DNA from: an uncultured Pelagibacteraceae bacterium
GTDB taxonomy: Bacteria > Pseudomonadota > Alphaproteobacteria > Pelagibacterales > Pelagibacteraceae
NCBI GenBank assembly: GCA_902604055.1
Contig: CACKXA010000001.1
Span: forward strand, 74,789 to 122,587
Direction of reading: 5' to 3'
Length of the DNA stretch: 47,799 bases
The notes beneath the pieces are model-generated. The model saw nothing but the letters and a program-made list of their open reading frames with translations, was not told where the DNA came from and made no database searches. The position numbers and the translations under genes are program-made. Within the stretch, counting starts at the first letter, position 1, and each line of letters opens with the position of its first letter. Of the stretch, positions 1 to 7,088 are shown piece after piece.

Positions 1-256
1 CGATTATTTGAGCAAGTTTTTTTTTTGAAATTTGTCCACAGTAATAGTCTTTTTCGAAATTAAAAAACATTACTTGAAAAAATGGTTTTTTACATTTTTG
101 TTTCATTTCTGGAGCGTCTATACCTTCTAATCTTATTTTATAAGATTTGATGTAGATTGTATCTCCGTCAACTATTTTAGGAAATCCTTCTATTTCAGAT
201 GCTTGGATTATTTGATAGAAAAAAAAAGTAAAGGTTATGATTATAAATTTTATCAT
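1..256 (-). CDS. Staphylococcal-nuclease-like (thermonuclease) secreted protein, partial
   Basis: This gene is shorter than its usual length because its 3' end lies beyond the window edge; 85 codons are visible. Reading the minus strand from ATG at 256, the protein opens with a hydrophobic signal-like stretch (MIKFIIITFTFFFYQIIQA). It continues with VDGDTIYI and KIRLEGIDAPEMKQKC. These match the SNase fold: the Asp of the DGDT loop, and the Arg, Asp and Glu of the RLxGIDAPE motif that form the Ca2+/catalytic site in staphylococcal nuclease. A Cys pair (MKQKC and YYCGQ) is common in the proteobacterial secreted forms. The likely role is periplasmic or extracellular nucleic-acid cleavage, possibly phosphate or nucleotide scavenging (inference). 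Its ATG overlaps the stop of the upstream VanZ-like gene by four bases (ATGA), so the two are probably co-translated. Confidence 0.75.
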   Translation of the reverse strand, partial: MIKFIIITFTFFFYQIIQASEIEGFPKIVDGDTIYIKSYKIRLEGIDAPEMKQKCKKPFFQVMFFNFEKDYYCGQISKKKLAQII

Positions 257-654
257 CCTACAATTCTTTTAAATAAAAAAACTATTAATACTCCAGCAAT
301 ATTAGCGAATAAATCGTAAAGTTCGAAAGCCCTATTCGGAATAATATAATGTGAAGCTTCTAAAATGATTGATAGGAAAAAAATAAAATAGATATTAGTA
401 AAAATTTGTCTTTTTTTTAAATTATAAATTTCAGCAAGGATTGTTAGGAGAATGAAAGAAAGAAAGTGATTAATTGAAGTGTCGAAAGGATTGTCAATTA
501 TATTGGGTTGTTTGCTCAAATCTCCATATAAAAAATATCCTATGAGACTGCCTGGATATAAATACAGAATTAAAAATACTATAAAATATAGATAGTAAAG
601 ATATTCAATAAGTTTAAAGAAAATATTTTTCATTATAAATTTAATATAGTACAT
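253..654 (-). CDS. VanZ-like family membrane protein
   Basis: A 133-residue protein with about four hydrophobic segments (roughly residues 16-38, 62-76, 86-100 and 115-130). The C-terminal motif PNRAFELYDLFANIAGV matches the conserved R-x-x-x-x-D-x-x-x-N-x-x-G pattern of the VanZ-like family. The family's biochemical function is not established; VanZ itself gives low-level teicoplanin resistance. An alternative start is Met8 (ATG at 633), which would leave a cleaner first membrane helix. It lies 21 bp from the divergent gpmA start and overlaps the downstream nuclease-like gene by ATGA. Confidence 0.65.
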   Translation of the reverse strand: MYYIKFIMKNIFFKLIEYLYYLYFIVFLILYLYPGSLIGYFLYGDLSKQPNIIDNPFDTSINHFLSFILLTILAEIYNLKKRQIFTNIYFIFFLSIILEASHYIIPNRAFELYDLFANIAGVLIVFLFKRIVG

Positions 655-675
655 AGTATCTGATATTTATCTATT

Positions 676-1392
676 ATGAGCAAATTAATCTTAACTAGAC
701 ACGGCCAAAGTACATGGAATGCAGAAAATAGATTTACTGGATGGGTTGATGTTGATCTATCTGAAAAAGGAATTCTTGAAGCTCAAAAATCTGGACAATT
801 GATTAAAGATTTAAATATTAATATAGATTTTTCTTATACATCCTTCTTAAAAAGAGCTATCAAAACTCTTACAACAATACTCAAAGAAAATGATTTAGAA
901 CTTAAATTTAACACTTCTTGGGAATTAAATGAAAGACATTATGGTTCTTTAACTGGTTTGGACAAAGAGGAAACTAAGAATAAAATTGGCGAAGAACAGT
1001 TTAAAAAATATAGAAGATCTTGGGATATATCGCCTCCCCCAATGGCTGAAAATGACAAAAGTCATTCTTTATTTAGTCCTTTAAATGCAAGTATACCTTT
1101 GGGGATGATACCTTTTACGGAGTCCTTAAAAGATACTTATGAAAGAGTAATTCCTTATTATGAAAAAGAAATTAAAAAACATATTGAAGAAAATAAAAAT
1201 ATATTAATTTCAGCTCATGGAAACTCATTAAGAGCACTATGCAAATATCTATTTAAAATTTCTAATCAAAAAATAATTGATTTAGAAATTCCAACAGGAA
1301 ACCCTTTAATAATTGAATTTAAAAATCTTCAAATTAAGAAATATTATTATTTAGATAAAGTAAGAGCTAAAATGATTTTCTTTAATCAATAA
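676..1392 (+). CDS. gpmA: 2,3-bisphosphoglycerate-dependent phosphoglycerate mutase
   Basis: A 238-residue cytosolic enzyme that interconverts 3- and 2-phosphoglycerate in glycolysis and gluconeogenesis. The N-terminal LTRHGQSTWN contains the phospho-accepting His9 of the histidine phosphatase superfamily. FTGWVDVDLSEKG and NERHYGSLTGLDK are typical of dPGM, and the second catalytic His lies in SAHGNSLRAL near residue 180. The length is close to that of E. coli GpmA (250). The gene converges on murU and their 3' ends overlap by 11 bp, so no separate terminator fits between them. Confidence 0.95.
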   Translation: MSKLILTRHGQSTWNAENRFTGWVDVDLSEKGILEAQKSGQLIKDLNINIDFSYTSFLKRAIKTLTTILKENDLELKFNTSWELNERHYGSLTGLDKEETKNKIGEEQFKKYRRSWDISPPPMAENDKSHSLFSPLNASIPLGMIPFTESLKDTYERVIPYYEKEIKKHIEENKNILISAHGNSLRALCKYLFKISNQKIIDLEIPTGNPLIIEFKNLQIKKYYYLDKVRAKMIFFNQ

Positions 1393-2077
1393 TTTTTAAA
1401 TTTGATATTTTATCGTATATGTCTTTTGTATTTAAATGATAAAACTTTTGCTCACTTTCATTTCCTATTAGGTTTTCTTCCTTAATCAAGTGATCCCAAA
1501 TATTGTTCATAGAAAATATTTTATCCTTTTTAAAACTAAATACACTTTGATCTAAAATTTGTAGACCAGTAAAAATAAATTCATTGCTATCGTCTCTGCT
1601 AATTATACCATTTCGCAGATTAAAATCTCCCGTAAAAGAACTATCAAAACTTAAATTTTTATTGACTAACAATAAACAAGGCTTTTTTTCTTTAAAATAA
1701 AGATCTTCTAAATCTTTTAATTCTTTAGTATAAACGCTACTCCATAACGTATCAGGATTTACTACGATAAAAGGTTTTTTGAAAGATCTAGTGGCTTGAA
1801 GTATTCCACCCCCAGTATCAAGTAAAATATCTTGTTCATCAGAAATTATAATTTTTACTTTGTATTTCTTTTCAATAATAAAATTTTTTATTTGATCTGA
1901 TAGATGATAAACATTAATAGCTATTTCCTCTATTCCATGATTAATTAATAACTCTATAGCTCTTTCTAATAAGTTCTTGTTACCTATTTTGATTAATGGC
2001 TTTGGAGTTTTTAGAGTAATAGGCTGCATTCTTTTCCCTAAACCTGCTGCAAGAATCATTCCATGTTTAATTTTCAT
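1382..2077 (-). CDS. murU: N-acetylmuramate 1-phosphate uridylyltransferase (MurU-like nucleotidyltransferase)
   Basis: A 231-residue sugar-1-phosphate nucleotidyltransferase. The N-terminal MILAAGLGKRMQPIT is the NTP-binding LxxGxGxRM signature, followed by KPLIKIGNKNLLERAIE and the metal-binding region around VNPDTLW. In Pseudomonas, MurU makes UDP-MurNAc from MurNAc-1-P and UTP in a peptidoglycan recycling bypass. The neighbour just upstream is an AmgK-like kinase whose stop overlaps this start by ATGA, and tsaE precedes that. This is the usual alphaproteobacterial tsaE-amgK-murU order. The family assignment is strong. The exact substrate is inferred from context, since glucose-1-P or mannose-1-P transferases are close relatives. 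Confidence 0.8.
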   Translation of the reverse strand: MKIKHGMILAAGLGKRMQPITLKTPKPLIKIGNKNLLERAIELLINHGIEEIAINVYHLSDQIKNFIIEKKYKVKIIISDEQDILLDTGGGILQATRSFKKPFIVVNPDTLWSSVYTKELKDLEDLYFKEKKPCLLLVNKNLSFDSSFTGDFNLRNGIISRDDSNEFIFTGLQILDQSVFSFKKDKIFSMNNIWDHLIKEENLIGNESEQKFYHLNTKDIYDKISNLKIID

Positions 2078-3033
2078 ATTCTAGATTTTTTCAATTTTTT
2101 TAAGGGTAGATGCTTTTTAAATAGAGCGTTAAGTTTGTTGAAAATAGGGTTTTTCATTCTTCTTTCAATAAGAGACCAGGTGTAGGGTAAATATTTAAGA
2201 TAATTTGCTTTTTTATCTCTTTTGTGAAGACGTGTAAAAATTCCAAGTATCTTTAAATTTCTTTGAACAGATAAAATATCAAAATCATTTTTAAAATAAG
2301 ATTGATCTTTAGATTTAAACTTAGATTTTTGTATATAATACTTAAGTAAAGTATCTTGTAAATTTTTTGGAATTTTAATCCTCACATCATCAATCAATGA
2401 AGCAACATCATACAAAGGGTTTCCAATTATTGCATCTTGACTATCAATAAGACTTAATTTTTTTTTCATCATCATAACATTTGATGCATGAAAATCCCTA
2501 TGTGTAAAACAATTATTCTTAAAATTAAGTTTTTTATAAATATTATTAAGTTCTGTTCTTAATATTCTTTTTATTTTGCTAAGTTTTAAATTTTTTGAAT
2601 AATATTTTAAATGCCAATCGAAAAATAAATCAGACTCTTTGTGTAAATGATTTAGAGAATATTTAGTGAATCTTATTTTTTTTCCACTAAAGTAATATTT
2701 TTTTTTAAGTTTTATCTTCTGTAATTTAATAATTAATTCAATTAATTTTTTGTAATCTTTAAACTTATTTTTTTTATTTTTAATATAATCATAAAAAGAT
2801 TTATCACCAAAATCAGTAATTTCTATTATATTATCCTTATAATAATTTTTTATAAGCTTAGGTGATAAAATATTATAACTATTTAAAATCTTATTTACAA
2901 AAGAATAAACAATTAAATTTTTATATTGTTCTTTTCTTGCAAAGACTATTATTGATGTTTTATTGTTTTTTTTTAATCTATAAAATTCTCTAAAAGACGC
3001 GTCTCCAGAAATTTTTTTTAATCTATAATTCAT
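2074..3033 (-). CDS. amgK: AmgK-like N-acetylmuramate/N-acetylglucosamine anomeric kinase (aminoglycoside phosphotransferase family)
   Basis: About 319 residues with an aminoglycoside-phosphotransferase/choline-kinase fold. SGDASFREFYRL near the N terminus matches the glycine-rich start of AmgK proteins. FTHRDFHASNVM is the catalytic HxDxxxxN loop, and LIDSQDAIIGNPLYDVASL supplies the metal-binding Asp. The role, known for Pseudomonas AmgK, is 1-phosphorylation of MurNAc for MurU. The open frame extends to a TTG at 3069, which would overlap tsaE by 47 bp. I prefer the ATG at 3033 (MNYRLKKISGD), which overlaps the tsaE stop by 11 bp; an ATG at 3060 is also possible. The protein is very lysine-rich, as is usual in low-GC genomes. 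Confidence 0.8.
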   Translation of the reverse strand: MNYRLKKISGDASFREFYRLKKNNKTSIIVFARKEQYKNLIVYSFVNKILNSYNILSPKLIKNYYKDNIIEITDFGDKSFYDYIKNKKNKFKDYKKLIELIIKLQKIKLKKKYYFSGKKIRFTKYSLNHLHKESDLFFDWHLKYYSKNLKLSKIKRILRTELNNIYKKLNFKNNCFTHRDFHASNVMMMKKKLSLIDSQDAIIGNPLYDVASLIDDVRIKIPKNLQDTLLKYYIQKSKFKSKDQSYFKNDFDILSVQRNLKILGIFTRLHKRDKKANYLKYLPYTWSLIERRMKNPIFNKLNALFKKHLPLKKLKKSRI

Positions 3034-3478
3034 TTGTTTTAATATCTTTCCATTTTCCATATCCTGCAAAGCTTAATTCTCTTTCATTCTCTTTTTTAGA
3101 ATATTTAAAATGTAATTCTAATCTGTTTGCTAAATTTGGTTCTACTAATTCTGGCCATTCAATTATTTTGATGGAACTTAAATCATCCTTAAAAATACCA
3201 AGTCGATCTAACTCTTTGCTTTTATTAATTCTATAAAGATCATAATGCATTACTTTTAAACTATTAATATCGTATTCATATAATAAGTTAAATGTGGGGC
3301 TTAAAACTTCAGTCTCTTTAATTCCTTCTCTCTTTTGCAAGTAATTAATAAAATATCTTGTAAAAGTTGTTTTCCCTGCACCAATTTCGCCTATCAAAAA
3401 AATACAATCGTTTTCGGATACTTTGTCAGCAATCTTATTGGATATTAATTTAAGGTGATCTAAAGATTTAATAATCAT
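3023..3478 (-). CDS. tsaE: tRNA threonylcarbamoyladenosine biosynthesis ATPase TsaE
   Basis: A 151-residue P-loop ATPase that works with TsaB and TsaD to make t6A37 on ANN-decoding tRNAs. Walker A is seen as GEIGAGKTTFTRYF (residues about 30-43). SPTFNLLYEYD and the Asp/Tyr of MHYDLYRI are typical of the YjeE/TsaE family, and IIEWPE is the conserved Trp-Pro-Glu site. Length is normal for the family. It begins 11 bp after the ahcY stop, so it is probably in one transcript with chvI-chvG-ahcY upstream and amgK-murU downstream. Its partner tsaB lies elsewhere in this window (46324-46707). Confidence 0.92.
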   Translation of the reverse strand: MIIKSLDHLKLISNKIADKVSENDCIFLIGEIGAGKTTFTRYFINYLQKREGIKETEVLSPTFNLLYEYDINSLKVMHYDLYRINKSKELDRLGIFKDDLSSIKIIEWPELVEPNLANRLELHFKYSKKENERELSFAGYGKWKDIKTNEL

Positions 3479-3489
3479 TAGCTACTTAT

Positions 3490-4779
3490 TTAGTAGCGAT
3501 AAGTATCTGGTTTAAATGGTCCTGATGGTTTAACGCTAATATAGTCTGCCTGGTCTTTTGACATTTTAGTCAATTTTGCTCCAACTTTTTCTAGGTGTAA
3601 CATAGCTACTTTTTCGTCTAAATGTTTTGGTAAAACATAAACTTTCTTTTCATATTTATTTGAATTATTCCATAATTCGATTTGTGCAATCACTTGATTT
3701 GTAAAAGAAGCACTCATTACAAAACTAGGATGCCCGGTAGCACAACCTAAATTTACCAATCTTCCTTCAGCTAATAAAATAATTCTTTTTTTGCTTGGCA
3801 ACTCTATTTCATGAACTTGAGGTTTAATTTCATCCCACTTATAATTTTTTAGGGCCTCAACTTGAATTTCATTATCGAAGTGACCGATGTTACATAATAT
3901 TGCTCTATCTTTCATATCCCTCATGTGATCCGCTGTTACAATATCTTTGTTTCCTGTAGCAGTTACTACAATGTCAGCATCTTTAATTGCATCATTCATT
4001 AATACAACTTCATATCCTTCCATAGCCGCTTGAAGGGCGCAAATGGGATCTGTTTCTGTAACCATAACTCTAGCACCAGCTTGTCTTAAAGAAGCTGCAC
4101 TTCCCTTTCCAACATCACCAAATCCTGCAACAATTGCTACTTTCCCAGACATCATAACATCTGTTGCTCTTTTTATTCCATCGACTAAACTTTCTCTACA
4201 CCCGTATAAATTATCAAATTTAGATTTTGTAACCGAGTCATTGACATTAATTGCAGGTATTAAAAGTTCTTTTTTTGCTTCCATCTTTTTTAAGGCTAGA
4301 ACACCAGTTGTTGTTTCTTCTGAAACACCTTTTATATTTTTAAGCATATCTTTATAATCCTTGTGCATTAAAGCGGTAAGATCTCCACCATCATCTAAAA
4401 TCATATTTGGCTTCCAATCTTTTTTTCCTTCTATAGTTTGTTTAACACACCACCAATACTCTTCTTCAGTTTCACCTTTCCAAGCAAATACTGGTATACC
4501 AGCTTTCGCGATTGCTGCTGCTGCATGATCTTGCGTTGAAAAAATATTACAAGAAGACCATCTTACTTCTGCTCCTAAATCAACGAGAGTTTCAATTAAC
4601 ACTGCCGTTTGAATAGTCATATGAAGACAGCCAAGTATACGCGCACCCTTTAAAGGTTTTTTAGTTGTATATTCTTTTCTTAATGCCATCAATCCGGGCA
4701 TTTCAGTTTCAGCTAGAGAAATTTCTTTTCTGCCAAAATCAGCTTGATTGATATCTTTTACTTTATAATCTTGAGACAT
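3490..4779 (-). CDS. ahcY: S-adenosyl-L-homocysteine hydrolase
   Basis: A 429-residue NAD-dependent enzyme that splits SAH into adenosine and homocysteine, removing the product inhibitor of methyltransferases. The Rossmann motif [12 protein letters not shown] (residues about 217-228) and the C-terminal KPDTYRY are hallmarks, as are [17 protein letters not shown] and [13 protein letters not shown]. The protein is slightly shorter than the rhizobial enzymes of about 466 residues. The 48-bp gap from chvG is too short for a SAM or SAH riboswitch, and I see none. Linkage to chvI-chvG is a known alphaproteobacterial arrangement. Confidence 0.97.
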   Translation of the reverse strand: MSQDYKVKDINQADFGRKEISLAETEMPGLMALRKEYTTKKPLKGARILGCLHMTIQTAVLIETLVDLGAEVRWSSCNIFSTQDHAAAAIAKAGIPVFAWKGETEEEYWWCVKQTIEGKKDWKPNMILDDGGDLTALMHKDYKDMLKNIKGVSEETTTGVLALKKMEAKKELLIPAINVNDSVTKSKFDNLYGCRESLVDGIKRATDVMMSGKVAIVAGFGDVGKGSAASLRQAGARVMVTETDPICALQAAMEGYEVVLMNDAIKDADIVVTATGNKDIVTADHMRDMKDRAILCNIGHFDNEIQVEALKNYKWDEIKPQVHEIELPSKKRIILLAEGRLVNLGCATGHPSFVMSASFTNQVIAQIELWNNSNKYEKKVYVLPKHLDEKVAMLHLEKVGAKLTKMSKDQADYISVKPSGPFKPDTYRY

Positions 4780-4827
4780 ATTTTAGAGGTATTTAACAAT
4801 ATAAATGAAAGTTATCAAGAAAGATTG

Positions 4828-6351
4828 CTAAGAAAATTTTGGAAGCAATACCTCAACCTGAGCACCTCTTTTTTTCACCCTATTTGAGGCTGATATTGTT
4901 CCTGAATGCAATTCAACAATATTCTTGACGATATTAAGTCCTAAACCAGAGTGTTTTCCAAAACTTTTGGGTCTATTACTGTAAAACCTTTTAAATATTT
5001 TTTGAGGCGAAGTTTCAGAAAAACCTGGTCCTTCATCTTTTATCAATATCCCAATATTATTTAAATTTTCTTCAATATTAATTTCTATTTTGTTATTTTC
5101 TTCACTAAATGAAATGGAATTATCTAGTAAATTAGCTACTACTTGTTCCAATCTATTTTCGATACCTAATATGTAATATCCGTTTTCTGAAATATTTTTC
5201 TTTTTAATAACTATATCAATTTTTTTATTTTGGTTTTTTAAATCTTGTCTGAAATCTTCAGCTACATTGTTAATAATTTCAATTAAATTAATTTTACTCA
5301 TTCTTTCTCTTGACCAAGTTGCTTCGTCTTTCAGCATTTGTGAATAATCAGTTATTAATCTTTCTATTCTTTCAACGTCATGATTTATAATTGTTAATAA
5401 CTTTTCACTTTCCACCTTTTTAGTAGTTTTGTCTAAAAGTTCTGATGCACTTTTTAGTGAAGCTAAAGGGTTTCTAATTTCATGAGCGAGATCGTTTGAA
5501 AAAGTTTCTGCTCTAGTAGTTCTTTTTTGAAGCTCTCTAGTCATTTCATCAATAGATTTTGTTAATTTTCCTATTTCATCTTCTCTTACAAAAAAATTCT
5601 TTATATCGATATTTTTGTTAGATTTTTTTTTTATTGCTTCACTATATGAAACCAAAAGACCAATTGGCTTTAAAATATATTTATTTAAAAAAAGCGAGAA
5701 AATTAAAATTACTAATGCTACGGCTAATACAGTCCTTATAATGAATGCTTTTCTTTCTTTAACAGCATTAAGAATGTCATTGGCTTGTTCAGACACAACA
5801 ATGTAGCCAACATCTTTATTTTCAAAATTAATTCTACTTAAGGTGCTTACAAAAAAATTATTTTGGAATTTTTCTGAAATTGTAATGGGTTCATTTTGAT
5901 ATTTGTTTAATATCGTTTCTTTTACTAAATTTTTATTCTGTTCTGTCGCTAATTTTTCAGAATTATTTTTTTTTCTTATTTTCCCATCAATTGTTTCTTC
6001 GATAATAATATCTGACCTAGTAAAAACATTTTGGTCTAAATCTAAAATATTTGTATCTCCAATAAGATTTCCGTCCATGTCAAAAAATTGAACTCTATCA
6101 AGACTTTGAAATAAAAACCTAGTTGATAATAAAAAAGTTCTTAAATCTTTTTTAGTGAAGTTTATTTTGAGTCTTTGTAAGTGATCAACAGTATTTTCAA
6201 TTATAACGTAATGGTTTGCTGCTCTCTTTTTTACTAAGTTTGGTTGCACAGCTTTTAAATAAACTATTGTAAAAAGCCCTAAAACTGAAAATACACCTAA
6301 ATTAAATAATAAAAATTTTCTTAATATAGATGCTGATTTTTTTTGTTTCAT
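4828..6351 (-). CDS. chvG: ChvG/ExoS-family sensor histidine kinase
   Basis: A 507-residue membrane histidine kinase. A first membrane helix lies at about residues 12-33, an extracytoplasmic sensor region runs to about 203, and a second helix spans about 204-224. A HAMP linker (about 225-280) follows. The H-box has phospho-accepting His290 in NDLAHEIRNPLASLK, and the HATPase domain ends with HSGLGLNIVKNIVELHSG. It pairs with the response regulator just upstream, whose TAA overlaps this ATG by one base (TAATG). In rhizobia ChvG/ExoS senses acidity and envelope stress. The assignment rests on the chvI-chvG-ahcY order and sequence type, so EnvZ-like naming is also possible. Confidence 0.82.
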   Translation of the reverse strand: MKQKKSASILRKFLLFNLGVFSVLGLFTIVYLKAVQPNLVKKRAANHYVIIENTVDHLQRLKINFTKKDLRTFLLSTRFLFQSLDRVQFFDMDGNLIGDTNILDLDQNVFTRSDIIIEETIDGKIRKKNNSEKLATEQNKNLVKETILNKYQNEPITISEKFQNNFFVSTLSRINFENKDVGYIVVSEQANDILNAVKERKAFIIRTVLAVALVILIFSLFLNKYILKPIGLLVSYSEAIKKKSNKNIDIKNFFVREDEIGKLTKSIDEMTRELQKRTTRAETFSNDLAHEIRNPLASLKSASELLDKTTKKVESEKLLTIINHDVERIERLITDYSQMLKDEATWSRERMSKINLIEIINNVAEDFRQDLKNQNKKIDIVIKKKNISENGYYILGIENRLEQVVANLLDNSISFSEENNKIEINIEENLNNIGILIKDEGPGFSETSPQKIFKRFYSNRPKSFGKHSGLGLNIVKNIVELHSGTISASNRVKKRGAQVEVLLPKFS

Positions 6352-7049
6352 TAACTAACATTCCATCTATACCCACTTCCATATCTAGTTTCAATTGCAG
6401 AAAATTTATCATCTACTTTTTTAAACTTTTTTCTTATCCTTTTCACGTGACTATCAATAGTTCTATCTTCTATTTCAGTATTTTCCTTGTAAGCAATATC
6501 CATAAGATGAGCTCTTTCTTTAATTACTCCTGGTCTTTTAGCCAACTCTTTAACAATTAAAAATTCTGTTGTTGTAAGTTTATCAGGTAAAGGTTTGCCT
6601 CCCCATTCACATTCCAATTGGGAAGGATCCAATTTTAATTTACCATGAGTTATTATGTTTTTAGCATCATCAATTGTATTGTTTTTTTTTCTTAATTGAA
6701 CTCTTATTCTTTCGATTAAAACTTTCGTTGAAAAACCCCCTGATTTTTTTACAAAATCGTCAGCCCCTAATTTAAGACCTAAAAGTTCATCGACCTCTTC
6801 ATCCTTAGAAGTTAAAAAAATTATAGGGATAGACATTTTTTTTCTTAATTTCTTAAGTAATTCCTCTCCATCCATTTTTGGCATCTTAATATCTAGAATA
6901 GCTAAATCAGGTGGATTTCTTGTTAAGCCAATTAAAGCAGCCTCGCCGTCAATATAAGTTTGGACATTAAAACCCTCTCTCTCAAGAGCAATACTTATAC
7001 TTGTTAAAATATTTCTATCGTCATCTACAAGTGCAATCGTTTGTGCCAT
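6351..7049 (-). CDS. chvI: ChvI-family OmpR/PhoB-type response regulator
   Basis: A 232-residue response regulator. The receiver domain has the acidic pair in ALVDDDRN, the phospho-acceptor Asp53 in LAILDIKMPKMDG, Thr in IIFLTSKDEE and the conserved Lys in GADDFVKK. The C-terminal winged-helix domain (about 130-232) contains LTTTEFLIVKELAKRPGVI and RTIDSHVKRIRKKF, as in PhoB/OmpR proteins. It is the first gene of the run chvI-chvG-ahcY-tsaE-amgK-murU and begins 39 bp after the polA stop. It probably controls envelope functions in response to ChvG (family knowledge). Confidence 0.85.
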   Translation of the reverse strand: MAQTIALVDDDRNILTSISIALEREGFNVQTYIDGEAALIGLTRNPPDLAILDIKMPKMDGEELLKKLRKKMSIPIIFLTSKDEEVDELLGLKLGADDFVKKSGGFSTKVLIERIRVQLRKKNNTIDDAKNIITHGKLKLDPSQLECEWGGKPLPDKLTTTEFLIVKELAKRPGVIKERAHLMDIAYKENTEIEDRTIDSHVKRIRKKFKKVDDKFSAIETRYGSGYRWNVS

Positions 7050-7088
7050 ATATTCATTCTCAAAATATTATTGTCAAAATTTAGGCGT

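Noticed and set aside
4043-4357. Plus-strand open frame inside ahcY
   Set aside because: It lies wholly antisense to a strongly conserved gene, has Ser/Leu-rich composition typical of an antisense shadow, and shows no recognisable motif. The same applies to similar frames inside polA, gyrB, infB, nusA, katG and phoH.
4780-4827. SAM or SAH riboswitch ahead of ahcY
   Set aside because: The gap is only 48 bp and has no pseudoknot-like pairing. metK also has no leader, because its ATG overlaps the lnt stop.
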